Shown here: positions 7,724 to 15,862 of the stretch, one piece after another
Numbering within the stretch: the first letter of the stretch is position 1
How the letters are laid out: every line of letters starts with the position of its first letter
Origin: UBA1435 sp041663285
GTDB taxonomy: Bacteria; Patescibacteriota; Microgenomatia; UBA12405
NCBI GenBank assembly: GCA_041663285.1
Contig: JBAZSP010000007.1
Location: forward strand, 1 to 43,527
Direction: 5' to 3'
DNA: 43,527 nucleotides
Translations under genes and position numbers: made by a program
The notes under the pieces: model-generated
Database searches by the model: none
Seen by the model: only the letters and a program-made list of their open reading frames with translations
Told to the model about the DNA's origin: nothing

Positions 7724-9946
7724 ATGCAAGAGATAGTCATTAAAGGTGCCAAGGAAAACAATTTAAAGGATATAAATTTGGCCATTCCACGCAATAAAGT
7801 GGTGTGTTTTGTTGGGGTGTCGGGATCAGGGAAGTCGACGATTGCCTTTGATATTATTGCCAAAGAAGGACAGAGACAATACTTTGAAAGCTTGAGCAGT
7901 CTAGCCCGCCGTTATCTGGCCAAAAGCAACCGCCCTGACGTGGAAGAAATTAAGGGTATCTCTAGTACAGTGGTTATCAACCAAAGCAGAGTCTTCCAAA
8001 GCCAAAGGTCAACAGTCGGAACATTGACAGAGACATACACCTACCTTCGGCTTCTTTATGCCCGTGCGGGCTTCCCCGTCTATGATTCTTCTTATTTTTC
8101 GTTTAATCACCCCCTAGGAGCATGCCCAAGATGTAAAGGACTGGGAAGAGCAATGGATATCGATGTAAGTAAGCTGGTTAATAAAGAGAGAAGTTTGAAC
8201 GAAGGGGCAATCCTTTATAGCAACTGGCGGGTGGGGTCGATGTACTGGAAGATAATTAAGTCGACAGGATTATTTGATATGGATAAAAAGGTGAGCGATT
8301 ATAGTCCCGAGGAATATAGAAAGTTAATGTATGCTCCAAAGCAGCGGGCTAACGATAGCGATGACGGAGTAATTAAGCCAATGTATCAGGGAATAGTAAC
8401 CCACTTAAACAGTCGGGGAAGTAGTATCAACCGCCATGTTAACGAAGAAGAACTGAAGTATTTTAATTATGTGCATTGCCCTGAGTGCCAAGGGTGGAGA
8501 TTAAAGAAGGAGTCTTTAGAGGTAAAGATAAATGGCAAAAATATTGGGGAAGTGGCGAATATGACGATCGCCGAAGCTTTGGAGTTTATTAAGAGGATTG
8601 ATCATCGAAATGCCATAGTAATTAAACCGAGGCTGGTAGAACAGTTAAAATTTTTAGTTGACGCGGGGGTGGGTTACTTGTCCTTAAATAGATCAACCGC
8701 TACCCTATCGGGTGGTGAGGCTCAAAGAGTCAAGTTAGCCCGTCAACTGGGGTGTGATTTGATTGAGACAATTTATGTGATGGATGAGCCAACAGCAGGA
8801 TTGCACCCACGAGATTTGGAGTTAGTAATAAAAAATTTAAATAGATTAAGGGATGGGGGTAATAGTGTGTTGGTAGTGGAACATGACGAGAGTGTGATCA
8901 GGGCAGCTGATTATATAGTTGAGGTTGGCCCGGGTGGGGGTAAAAAGGGTGGCGAGGTCGTATTTTGTGGAACTAAAGATGATTTATTGAAAAGCCATAC
9001 ATTAACGGCAAAATATTTAAATAGATCAGGCGGGACAGGGATGAGTGTAGTCAGGCAACCGATAGGAAAATTAAGTGTGGTGAACGCATCAAGAAATAAT
9101 TTAAAGAATATTTGCGTCGATATCCCGACTGGATTATTAGTAGCTTTAACGGGAGTATCGGGAGCGGGTAAAAGCTCTTTAGTAGAAGAGATAATGTTGC
9201 AGCATGGAGAGAGGATAGTATTAATTGGCCAACAAGTAATTGGCAACAATAGGCGGGGTTCGATTGCTACATATGTGGGAGTGTTTGATGAAATAAGGGA
9301 GCTCTTTGCTTGGGCCAACGGAGTGAGTGCCTCAAAGTTCAGCTACAACAGTAAGACGGGCTGTTGCCCGGAATGTGAAGGTTTAGGATTTATTGATATG
9401 GATATGAATTTTTTGGGAGATGTGAGAATGAAGTGTGATAAGTGTGGAGGGAAAAGGTACAAAGGGGAGGTATTGGAATTTAAGCATAAAGGCAAGGCGA
9501 TTAATGAAATTTTAGAAATGACGGCAGTGGAAGCGATTGATTTTTTTGACCAAAGATCGATAAAAGATGGTATGCAAATTCTTATCGATGTTGGATTGGA
9601 TTATATTGAGCTGGGTCAAACTCTGGATACTTTATCGGGGGGTGAAGCCCAAAGATTGAAGTTAGCCAGCAAGCTGCAAAGTAAGGGAGAGTTTTATATT
9701 TTGGACGAGCCCACATCGGGTCTTCACTTTGCTGATGTTGAGAAGTTAATGAACCTTCTCAATAAGCTGGTTGATAATGGCAATACGGTTTTGGTAATTG
9801 AGCATAATTTGGAAGTGATAAGACAAGCGGATTGGATTATTGATTTAGGTCCAGAAGGTGGAGATAAGGGTGGTGAAATTGTGGCCGCGGGGCGACTAGA
9901 GGATATTAAAAAATGCGAGAGGAGCTGGACGGGAAGGTATTTATAA
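7724..9946 (+). CDS. Short UvrA-like ABC ATPase (UvrA2/DrrC type)
   Basis: A 740-residue twin-ABC protein of the UvrA superfamily. It has Walker A GVSGSGKST (31-39), zinc-type pairs CPRC and CPEC in the first half, signature LSGGEAQRVKLARQLG, Walker B VMDEPTAGLHPRD, second Walker A GVSGAGKSS near 476, zinc module CPEC...CDKC near 547-570, second signature LSGGEAQRLKLASKL and Walker B ILDEPTSGLHFAD. It is about 200 residues shorter than housekeeping UvrA (about 940), consistent with loss of the UvrB-binding region, as in UvrA2/DrrC proteins tied to drug tolerance. Pairing with a BmrR-like regulator supports a drug-response role. The tRNA target site lies just after its stop, so the element is inserted 5 bp downstream. 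Confidence 0.88.
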   Translation: MQEIVIKGAKENNLKDINLAIPRNKVVCFVGVSGSGKSTIAFDIIAKEGQRQYFESLSSLARRYLAKSNRPDVEEIKGISSTVVINQSRVFQSQRSTVGTLTETYTYLRLLYARAGFPVYDSSYFSFNHPLGACPRCKGLGRAMDIDVSKLVNKERSLNEGAILYSNWRVGSMYWKIIKSTGLFDMDKKVSDYSPEEYRKLMYAPKQRANDSDDGVIKPMYQGIVTHLNSRGSSINRHVNEEELKYFNYVHCPECQGWRLKKESLEVKINGKNIGEVANMTIAEALEFIKRIDHRNAIVIKPRLVEQLKFLVDAGVGYLSLNRSTATLSGGEAQRVKLARQLGCDLIETIYVMDEPTAGLHPRDLELVIKNLNRLRDGGNSVLVVEHDESVIRAADYIVEVGPGGGKKGGEVVFCGTKDDLLKSHTLTAKYLNRSGGTGMSVVRQPIGKLSVVNASRNNLKNICVDIPTGLLVALTGVSGAGKSSLVEEIMLQHGERIVLIGQQVIGNNRRGSIATYVGVFDEIRELFAWANGVSASKFSYNSKTGCCPECEGLGFIDMDMNFLGDVRMKCDKCGGKRYKGEVLEFKHKGKAINEILEMTAVEAIDFFDQRSIKDGMQILIDVGLDYIELGQTLDTLSGGEAQRLKLASKLQSKGEFYILDEPTSGLHFADVEKLMNLLNKLVDNGNTVLVIEHNLEVIRQADWIIDLGPEGGDKGGEIVAAGRLEDIKKCERSWTGRYL

Positions 9947-9951
9947 GGTAA

Positions 9952-9961
9952 GTGTCCAGCG
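9952..9961 (+). repeat. Left attachment core (attL)
   Basis: GTGTCCAGCG, identical to the core at 18513-18522 and in the same orientation. It lies 5 bp after the stop of the UvrA-like gene. The flanks diverge at once on both sides (A versus T before, CC versus GG after). Confidence 0.75.
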
Positions 9962-10101
9962 CCAAAGAGTTATTGCGAACTTTTTTTGACGATATTGTAA
10001 ATAATCTCGAATGTATCGAGAGTTTTAATAAAGATATGAAAAGAATAACATCTGAAGACCTAAAATACACTATTTTAGACCAAGTACCGCTGACATTGTA
10101 G
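9952..10101 (+). pseudogene. Separated C-terminal 49 codons of the serine recombinase
   Basis: From the GTG of the left core the frame is open for 49 codons (VSSAKELLRTFFDDIV ... LKYTILDQVPLTL) to a TAG at 10099-10101. The recombinase gene at the other end reads ...NENPI-VSS through the identical core in the same frame. Circularising the element therefore continues the recombinase into this segment, giving 559+49 = 608 residues. In the integrated state it is an orphan; the GTG could in principle start translation, since a weak AAGGT lies 4 bp before it. The composition looks like normal protein: acidic and amphipathic, with no stops. It is not a decayed gene but one half of a gene that is whole only after excision. 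Confidence 0.8.
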
Positions 10102-10118
10102 ATGGTGTATCTTTAAAT

Positions 10119-10439
10119 ATGATCAAAATACAAAAAGATAATGTAACCGATTTGATTGATATTCTTCAAAATCCAAACGACAGTATCCCTCAATCAGCTA
10201 TTGATGACTTAGCTAATACTAAAACATCTCATCCTGAATATTTGGTGGTCAATGATGATGGCGAGGTTTGTGAGTTGGGGTTAGATAAAGCTAAACCAGA
10301 AAACTATGTAGTCCTGTCAAAAGATAAAACTACCTGTTATGTCATACCTGACAAATTTGGTAATGTAAGATTTATGTTTGTATCTAAGAAATTTAGGATT
10401 AAAAAGACTAATGTAGAAAGTTTTAGAATAAATAAGTAA
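10119..10439 (+). CDS. Hypothetical protein, element cargo
   Basis: A 106-residue protein I do not recognise. It is acidic in the first 60 residues, with beta-rich segments (EYLVVNDDGEVCEL, NYVVLSKDKTTCYVIP, NVRFMFVSKKFRIKK) and a basic end. No membrane segment is visible. ATG 10119 is preceded by TATCTT (10108-10113) at 5 bp, so it may be leaderless. It begins 17 bp after the end of the recombinase tail segment and so would follow the recombinase in the excised circle. Confidence 0.6.
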   Translation: MIKIQKDNVTDLIDILQNPNDSIPQSAIDDLANTKTSHPEYLVVNDDGEVCELGLDKAKPENYVVLSKDKTTCYVIPDKFGNVRFMFVSKKFRIKKTNVESFRINK

Positions 10440-10549
10440 CTTTTTTGGTTTGATTTGTGTAATTTATTAGCTTTTGTAGTTTGTATGTGATGGACATAAA
10501 TAAGATCATTTTGAAGTAAAATACAGTAAATTTGTAAAGTCTATATAAA

Positions 10550-11629
10550 ATGAGAAAACTTACTGAAGAAAGAAAACAATTTTTGATACGATATGCCCGT
10601 AGAAAACATTTACATGAAATAAAAAGACGGTTAGTTCGAAAGAGAAAAAGATTATCTAAAATACCTATCAAAAAAATAGAGAATAGAAATAAAAAGTTTC
10701 TTGATGATCCAAAGAAAGTTGAACATTTTGTTTCTAAGGCTCCAAATATTTTATCTTTAACTAGTGATCCTGATTCTGTAATTTCATACTTTAGACAAGC
10801 TAAAAAATCTCTCTCAAAAAAAGTACCTGTATTTTTTGATTTGAAAGATGTGACTTTAATGGGACCAGAAACTTTTACCTATTTTATTGCTCTTATAACA
10901 GAGAATGATTATGTAAACACAACCCCTATTCAAGGTAATATCCCTGATGATTTAAAAATAAGAGAGATGTTCAAGAGAGCTGGTTTTTATAAATATGTAA
11001 TCCCAGATAAGAGATTTAGAGATGTTGATGTAGACCCGCTTGGGACATTAATTCATATTAAAACAAGAAATGTTGTTGAACCAGAATTAGCTGGAAATAT
11101 ATGTTCATCAGCAATGAAGCACACTTTTAATACCGATAATTTTTTAGATCAAAATTTTTATACTATATTGATTGAATGCATGGCAAATACCAGAAACCAT
11201 TCAAATTATGGAGAACTAGGAGAGGTTTATGATTGGTGGTTATTAGCATATAAAGAAACTGATACTAAAATAACAAAATTTTGTTTTCTTGATTTAGGAG
11301 TTGGAATTTTCCAATCTCTTTTAACAAAATATGCAGAAGACAGTTTAGTTGAAAGACTAAAACAGGCTGTAGTCCCATCAAATAACAGAAAAACATTAGA
11401 GAAAATATTTCAAGGTAAAAGAGAAACTTCTACTACCTTACCAGGACGAGGCTATGGTTTAAATTTCATATACAAATTAGTAAAGGAAGACCAAACTATT
11501 AAAAAGTTTACTATTTTGTCAAACAATATTATCGCTAATATAGGGTATAATATGGTCGATTCTATTAAAACCAATAAACATAATTTTAGAGGTACAATGT
11601 TTTATTGGGAGTTAACTCCGAAACTATGA
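10550..11629 (+). CDS. STAS-like/GHKL ATPase fusion, first gene of a coupled cassette
   Basis: 359 residues. Residues 1-60 are strongly basic. Residues 75-150 look like a STAS-type fold (KKVPVFFDLKDVTLMGPETF ... GNIPDD ... MFKRAGFYKYV). Residues 200-355 carry the GHKL ATPase boxes: N-box ILIECMANTRNHSN (E209, N213, H217), G1 box FLDLGVGIF (D248-I253), and G2 box GRGYGLNFIYKL (299-310). This is the histidine-kinase/anti-sigma type of ATP-binding fold, but I see no phospho-accepting His domain. Its stop overlaps the next ATG as ATGA, so the two are translationally coupled. The pairing with DUF4325 suggests a partner-switch-like module; the target is unknown. Confidence 0.75.
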   Translation: MRKLTEERKQFLIRYARRKHLHEIKRRLVRKRKRLSKIPIKKIENRNKKFLDDPKKVEHFVSKAPNILSLTSDPDSVISYFRQAKKSLSKKVPVFFDLKDVTLMGPETFTYFIALITENDYVNTTPIQGNIPDDLKIREMFKRAGFYKYVIPDKRFRDVDVDPLGTLIHIKTRNVVEPELAGNICSSAMKHTFNTDNFLDQNFYTILIECMANTRNHSNYGELGEVYDWWLLAYKETDTKITKFCFLDLGVGIFQSLLTKYAEDSLVERLKQAVVPSNNRKTLEKIFQGKRETSTTLPGRGYGLNFIYKLVKEDQTIKKFTILSNNIIANIGYNMVDSIKTNKHNFRGTMFYWELTPKL

Positions 11630-11961
11630 ATGAAGAAATTATTGAAGTAAATATAGCAAAAGACTTTACTTTAACTCCTGGTGCCAGATATAGGACTGAT
11701 GGAAAATTTTCTGGAGAAGAGTTTTATGAAGATGTGTTAAAGGCAAGAATTGATGAAGTTTGGTCAAAAGATAATTCGAAACTAATTGTGTATCTAGACG
11801 GTACTTATGGTTATGCTTCGTCTTTTCTATCAGAAGTTTCAATCAGAATTGTGAAAGATTTTATTGATAAGAAAAAAATTCTAGAGAAAATTAATTTTGT
11901 CAGTGAAAAGGACCCATTAATAGTTGAGGCAATCGTTAAATTCATTAATGAAACTCCCTAA
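11626..11961 (+). CDS. DUF4325 (STAS-like) protein
   Basis: About 111 residues matching DUF4325: the block PGARYRTDGKFSGEEFYEDV near residues 20-38 and LIVYLDGTYGYASSFLSEVS near 55-75 are the family's two signature segments. DUF4325 is predicted to have a STAS-like fold, the fold of anti-sigma-factor antagonists. The start ATG 11626 overlaps the previous stop (ATGA). It most likely binds the upstream GHKL ATPase. The next gene starts inside its last codons, so the three genes form one unit. Confidence 0.82.
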   Translation: MNEEIIEVNIAKDFTLTPGARYRTDGKFSGEEFYEDVLKARIDEVWSKDNSKLIVYLDGTYGYASSFLSEVSIRIVKDFIDKKKILEKINFVSEKDPLIVEAIVKFINETP

Positions 11962-12526
11962 AGTTTCGATTGTTTATTTATTACTTACTCTTTTATTTGG
12001 TATTTCAATTGGTGTTGTAGGAAATGATCTGCCTTATGTAATTTTTAAAAGAGATATTTCTATACCAGATGTGATTAATTTCTTTATTTACATCTTCGGT
12101 ATTTTGTATATAAATAATAAAATAAGTAACAACAGAGTCGAAAAAGATATTCTTATTGAGATGTGTAATAGACTAAGTGATGAAGTTTCTGAATCTAAAA
12201 AATTGATAGATGAATTTGTGACTACTACATCAGTAAAAGCGATAAAAAAATTGGCAAGTCAGATAATTTCAAAAATGACAGATATTAGAAATGCTATTGC
12301 AACTTTGGAAAGTTCATGTAAAGACAGTAAAAAGATAGATGACAATATTTCGTCCTTAATATCAGCAATTAAAGATGATAATTTTAACTACTTTAAGACA
12401 TCAACACAAAATCTTGCTGGTAAAAAACCAAAGATAACTCCAGAAGACTACAATATGGCTAAAGAACATGCATATCAGCAAACAATAAAAGCAAGTCGTC
12501 TTAAATTGATGATAAATAATCAATAG
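11948..12526 (+). CDS. Membrane-anchored coiled-coil protein, third gene of the cassette
   Basis: About 192 residues with no family I recognise. Two N-terminal membrane segments (VSIVYLLLTLLFGISIGVVG and the region of VINFFIYIFGILYI, separated by a short polar loop) are followed by a helical, probably coiled-coil cytoplasmic part (VEKDILIEMCNRLSDEV, SVKAIKKLASQIISKM, IRNAIATLESS). ATG 11948 overlaps the previous gene by 14 nt; an in-frame ATG at 11924 would overlap by 38 nt and adds residues without hydrophobic character. A membrane partner of the ATPase/STAS pair, perhaps the output, is an inference from the overlap alone. Confidence 0.7.
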   Translation: MKLPKVSIVYLLLTLLFGISIGVVGNDLPYVIFKRDISIPDVINFFIYIFGILYINNKISNNRVEKDILIEMCNRLSDEVSESKKLIDEFVTTTSVKAIKKLASQIISKMTDIRNAIATLESSCKDSKKIDDNISSLISAIKDDNFNYFKTSTQNLAGKKPKITPEDYNMAKEHAYQQTIKASRLKLMINNQ

Positions 12527-12540
12527 TATTTTTATTGCAG

Positions 12541-12546
12541 TAAAAT
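12541..12546 (+). promoter_or_regulatory. -10 element before the MltG-like gene
   Basis: TAAAAT ends 5 bp before ATG 12552; leaderless-type arrangement. Confidence 0.4.
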
Positions 12547-12551
12547 TAACT

Positions 12552-13055
12552 ATGAAACATCGTAAAGTTCTAACTATTTTAATTTTTCTATTAATGTTTA
12601 TTGTTTTAGGATTTGCTTATTGGTTAAAAACTAATCAAATACCTAAAGAAGATTTTAATGCTCCAACAAAAAGTTGGTCGTCAACTAAGAAGGTGGATGA
12701 TTATTTTAAAGAGAAATTAAACTTTACAGAGAAAGACTTTGAAAGACAAAAACAAAGTAGTACTGTTGATTTTAGATTGTATGGTGGTTCTACTTTAGAG
12801 GCAGTTATTAGTAATCTCCAGTATTATGGATTTATTAGAAATGAAAAAGCATTGTTATATGCTTTGGAAAATACCGAAGATAAAACACAAGGTAATGATG
12901 AGGCTTTGAAGGTTGGTAAAAATGGTTCGATTGATATTTATGCCAGTTATAGAATTTCTGAAAATATGACGGCTTGGGAGATGGCGGATACTTTATTGAA
13001 TAAAGGTACTTATTTTGGCAAAGGCGATGCTTATAACTATATGTTTATGCCTTAA
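12552..13055 (+). CDS. Membrane-anchored MltG/YceG-like N-terminal domain protein
   Basis: 167 residues. An N-terminal membrane anchor (LTILIFLLMFIVLGFAYWL, residues 8-26) is followed by an exported part. Two segments resemble the LysM-like repeats at the N-terminus of the endolytic transglycosylase MltG: DFRLYGGSTLEAVISNLQYY followed by GFI, and IYASYRISENMTAWEMADTL followed by LNKG. The catalytic half of MltG is absent; the protein stops at about half the family length. It may bind cell-wall glycans or modulate a host MltG. It has its own -10 and is the first of three small genes. Confidence 0.6.
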   Translation: MKHRKVLTILIFLLMFIVLGFAYWLKTNQIPKEDFNAPTKSWSSTKKVDDYFKEKLNFTEKDFERQKQSSTVDFRLYGGSTLEAVISNLQYYGFIRNEKALLYALENTEDKTQGNDEALKVGKNGSIDIYASYRISENMTAWEMADTLLNKGTYFGKGDAYNYMFMP

Positions 13056-13065
13056 ATTAAACCAC

Positions 13066-13509
13066 ATGGTCACAACAAATCAATTAAGAAATGAGGCTTG
13101 GGAAGTAAATGATTTACTAACTCAATATGTTATTTTACACAACCATTTATTAAAAAGTGCTGGTACTTTCAGTAGTTTATTTAGAAAAATTGACTTTCAA
13201 AAATTGCACGATGAAACTGTTACACTACTTGAAAAATTTCAGGAGAAAACTACTGAACTGGAAAATTTAGCCAAAGATAATCTAGGAGAAAAAGAGAGAC
13301 AATTTTTTGACTGTTTGTTGTCTTATACAAGAGCACTTACCGAAACAGTAAGTCTACTATCGGCTATGTATTACGCCTTAAACGAAAAAGCCAAAGGTAA
13401 TAAATTAAGCCTTAAAGATCATTTAGAAAATGATAAGAAATATCAAGTATCAATAAAAAATTATCTTAGTTATGGTGTAAAACTAAACAATTTATATAAA
13501 TCGTTATAG
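13066..13509 (+). CDS. Hypothetical helical protein
   Basis: 147 residues, almost entirely helical, unrecognised. Heptad-like stretches (KLHDETVTLLEKFQEKTTEL, RQFFDCLLSYTRALTETVSL) suggest a helical bundle. No membrane segment and no catalytic motif. The open frame starts at 13015, inside the previous gene, but ATG 13066 lies just after that gene's stop with TAAATT 7 bp before it, so I start there. Confidence 0.6.
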   Translation: MVTTNQLRNEAWEVNDLLTQYVILHNHLLKSAGTFSSLFRKIDFQKLHDETVTLLEKFQEKTTELENLAKDNLGEKERQFFDCLLSYTRALTETVSLLSAMYYALNEKAKGNKLSLKDHLENDKKYQVSIKNYLSYGVKLNNLYKSL

Positions 13510-13520
13510 AATATAACAAT

Positions 13521-13775
13521 ATGGTAAATATAAAAAACAAATTTGATCGTTTGAATCAAAAGATGGATGATCTAATATCAACAAGGGAAGTTATAGATAA
13601 AATAGTAGCGTATAAAAACAAACTAGAAAAAATACCAAAAGATAAACTTAACGATAACCAAAAAATATGGCTCCTAGCTTGTACTACATCCGAAGCTAGA
13701 ATTTCAACAAGTCCAAAAGATCAGATTGCCGAGGATATGTTTTTATTATTAAGATTCATTCCCAACGAAGGATAA
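13521..13775 (+). CDS. Small hypothetical protein
   Basis: 84 residues, unrecognised. The first 50 residues are charged and probably coiled-coil (NKFDRLNQKMDDLISTREVI). It follows the previous gene by 11 bp, with TATAAC (13512-13517) just before the ATG. It is the last plus-strand gene before the convergent aldehyde dehydrogenase. Confidence 0.5.
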   Translation: MVNIKNKFDRLNQKMDDLISTREVIDKIVAYKNKLEKIPKDKLNDNQKIWLLACTTSEARISTSPKDQIAEDMFLLLRFIPNEG

Positions 13776-13820
13776 AACATTGTTATCGTCCGTAATTTTT
13801 TAGTTTATTTTAATTTAAAA

Positions 13821-15188
13821 CTATTTTTCAACAGAAATAACTTTTATTTGGCAAAGATCGTGCAAACCATATTTACCGTGTTCTCGTCCCAGACCTGATT
13901 GTTTATAACCACCGAAAGGGCTTGTGGGTTGAAGATATAAAGTACCATTGACACTCACCATACCTGTTTTTATTTTAGAAGCTATTCTTTCGGCTTTTTG
14001 TTTATCTTCAGTAAAGACATAACCACCTAAACCATAAACAGTATTGTTGGCTAGTTTTATGGCTTCTTCTTCAGTTTCAAAGGTAATAATCGGTAAAACT
14101 GGACCAAAGACTTCTTCAGACCAAATTTTCATATCTTTTTTAATATTTGTCAAAATAGTGGGATTATAAAAAGCACCTGTTTTTGGGGAATCAATAGATA
14201 TAGCAACTTCTGCACCTTTGGTAATTGCATCATCAACTTGTAATGTAAGAGTGCCGACCTGTTTCATCGATACCAGTGGACCCATATCGACAGTAGAATC
14301 TTCTGGGTCTCCAACCTTTTTACTCTTTAACATTTCTATTAAAGTATTGGTGACTTTCTCTTTAATATCTTTATGAACTATTAATCTTTTCAAACCATCA
14401 CAAATTTGTCCACTATTGGCAAACCGATTAAAAAATACACCTTCACTAAGTTTAGACATATCTGCATCTTCAAAAACAATTGCTGGAGCAGAACCTCCGA
14501 GTTCAAGAATAACTTTAATTAGTTTTTCAGCGGCAACACCATATAGATATTTACCAACCGCAGTACTACCAGTAAAACAAATTAGATCTATATTTTGATG
14601 AACTAAAATATCTCCAACTTTACCATCTCCATATACTTGAGAAAATACACCTTTTGGTAAATTTGTTTTAGTTATTATTTGGTCTAACAATTGACCAAAT
14701 GCCATACACTCTTCAGCGTGTTTAAATACAACTGTATTTCCAACGACTAAATTTGGTATAGCTCCCCATATAAAATTGCAGAATGGAAAATTCCAAGGTA
14801 CTATTGTTGCTACGACTCCTGTTGGTTCATAATAGACAGTATTTATTGTAGTATCATCTTCAAAACTAACTTCTGGACTTAAATATTTTTCGGCATTATC
14901 GAGATACCCTTTAAAATAATGGAGCCCAGAGTCAATATCTAATTCATTACGCAATGACACAGGCATACCCATAGATTTAGTAATCAAATCACCCAACATT
15001 TCTTTTTCTGATTCAAAAGCTTTATAAACATTTTGCAAAATCTCAATTCTGTTTTTCACACCTAATTCTTGCCAACTTGGTTGAGTAAGATGAGCATCAG
15101 CCACCTTTTGAATAATTTCTTGTTCGGTGGATGATTCGATTTCTGCAAAAACTTCGTTAGTGGTAGGATTAATATTCTGTTGTTTCAT
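13821..15188 (-). CDS. NAD(P)-dependent aldehyde dehydrogenase
   Basis: 455 residues, a complete ALDH-superfamily enzyme oxidising an aldehyde to an acid. Seen: the nucleotide-binding block VVATIVPWNFPFCNF, ICFTGSTAVGKYLYG, the catalytic-Glu region VILELGGSAPAIVFED, the catalytic Cys in FANSGQICDGLKR, and the C-terminal EEVFGPVLPIITF and FGGYKQSGLGREHG. The pattern is closest to the succinate-semialdehyde dehydrogenase-like branch (short, N-terminus INPTTNEVFAEI). The substrate is not certain. It is odd cargo for a small mobile element; an aldehyde detoxification or amino-acid fermentation role is speculation. Confidence 0.92.
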   Translation of the reverse strand: MKQQNINPTTNEVFAEIESSTEQEIIQKVADAHLTQPSWQELGVKNRIEILQNVYKAFESEKEMLGDLITKSMGMPVSLRNELDIDSGLHYFKGYLDNAEKYLSPEVSFEDDTTINTVYYEPTGVVATIVPWNFPFCNFIWGAIPNLVVGNTVVFKHAEECMAFGQLLDQIITKTNLPKGVFSQVYGDGKVGDILVHQNIDLICFTGSTAVGKYLYGVAAEKLIKVILELGGSAPAIVFEDADMSKLSEGVFFNRFANSGQICDGLKRLIVHKDIKEKVTNTLIEMLKSKKVGDPEDSTVDMGPLVSMKQVGTLTLQVDDAITKGAEVAISIDSPKTGAFYNPTILTNIKKDMKIWSEEVFGPVLPIITFETEEEAIKLANNTVYGLGGYVFTEDKQKAERIASKIKTGMVSVNGTLYLQPTSPFGGYKQSGLGREHGKYGLHDLCQIKVISVEK

Positions 15189-15194
15189 AAGGGA

Positions 15195-15203
15195 AGTATA
15201 ACA
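15195..15203 (-). promoter_or_regulatory. Extended -10 of the aldehyde dehydrogenase gene
   Basis: The minus strand reads TG-T-TATACT ending 6 bp before the ATG at 15188. A strong match; leaderless. Confidence 0.6.
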
Positions 15204-15230
15204 AAATTGACAGTTTCCCTTATCGATAAG

Positions 15231-15458
15231 TTATTTGAATTTCATCAAACTATCAATAGAGATTTTGAGAGCTTTAGAGAGTTTATTGAGATTTTTTAAA
15301 GCAGGATTTCTAGTACCACTTTCAAGACCCGAGATATAGGTTCGATGAAGACCTGTTCTATCAGCTAATTCTTCTTGTGTCATACCAACCTCTAATCTCT
15401 TTTCTTTTATTTTCTCTCCTAATTTTTTCTGTATAGGGCTACTTTTAAAAAAAGTCAT
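15231..15458 (-). CDS. XRE-family helix-turn-helix regulator
   Basis: About 75 residues, a single XRE domain: LGEKIKEKRLEVGMTQEELA, then DRTGLHRTYISGLESGTRNP, and LNKLSKALKISIDSLMKF. The recognition helix HRTYISGLESG is of the Cro/C1 and restriction-controller type. A GTG at 15473 would add five residues. It lies upstream of the aldehyde dehydrogenase on the same strand (42 bp between them) and divergent from the zinc-ribbon gene. An inverted repeat (15505-15535) in the divergent gap is its likely operator, so it may regulate both directions. Confidence 0.88.
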   Translation of the reverse strand: MTFFKSSPIQKKLGEKIKEKRLEVGMTQEELADRTGLHRTYISGLESGTRNPALKNLNKLSKALKISIDSLMKFK

Positions 15459-15504
15459 TGCCCTATGTTCCACTAATGTAGTTTTTTAATTAATAGAATA
15501 TAAG

Positions 15505-15535
15505 TAACATTTAGTGTTATATTTATCTAATGTTA
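15505..15535. promoter_or_regulatory. Inverted repeat, candidate XRE operator
   Basis: TAACATT (15505-15511) and AATGTTA (15529-15535) are perfect inverted copies with a 17-bp AT-rich spacer, in the divergent gap between the XRE gene and the zinc-ribbon gene. Confidence 0.45.
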
Positions 15536-15559
15536 GGTATTTTTAAAAGATAAAATATA

Positions 15560-15862
15560 ATGATAACAAAAGAAACATACGACCCTAAGATTCATGTTGC
15601 TGAAATTAAAAGAACTTGTAATGAATGTGGTAAAGTTTGGCATACATTAGCTAATAGAGAAGCGGAGTTGATAACTAACATGGGTCTAAATGCCTGTGGG
15701 TCGTGTGGAACTTGTGGAAGTCCTCACCAAGCACAATACAATCATAATGTTGATACTAATCAAAACTCTTTAGTAGAAACTAAACAATGTCCTGATTGTA
15801 AATCAAGTAATTATAAAGAAGAAGTAATTTATTATGAAAAGACTAAACAAAATATTGAGTAA
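15560..15862 (+). CDS. Small zinc-ribbon protein
   Basis: 100 residues with three Cys pairs: CNEC near 20, CGSCGTCGS near 47 and CPDC near 76, separated by polar linkers. This points to one or two treble-clef or zinc-ribbon folds; there is no enzymatic motif. The end overlaps the next gene by 29 nt, so the two are probably expressed together. The function is unknown; nucleic-acid binding or a protein-interaction role is possible. Confidence 0.6.
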   Translation: MITKETYDPKIHVAEIKRTCNECGKVWHTLANREAELITNMGLNACGSCGTCGSPHQAQYNHNVDTNQNSLVETKQCPDCKSSNYKEEVIYYEKTKQNIE

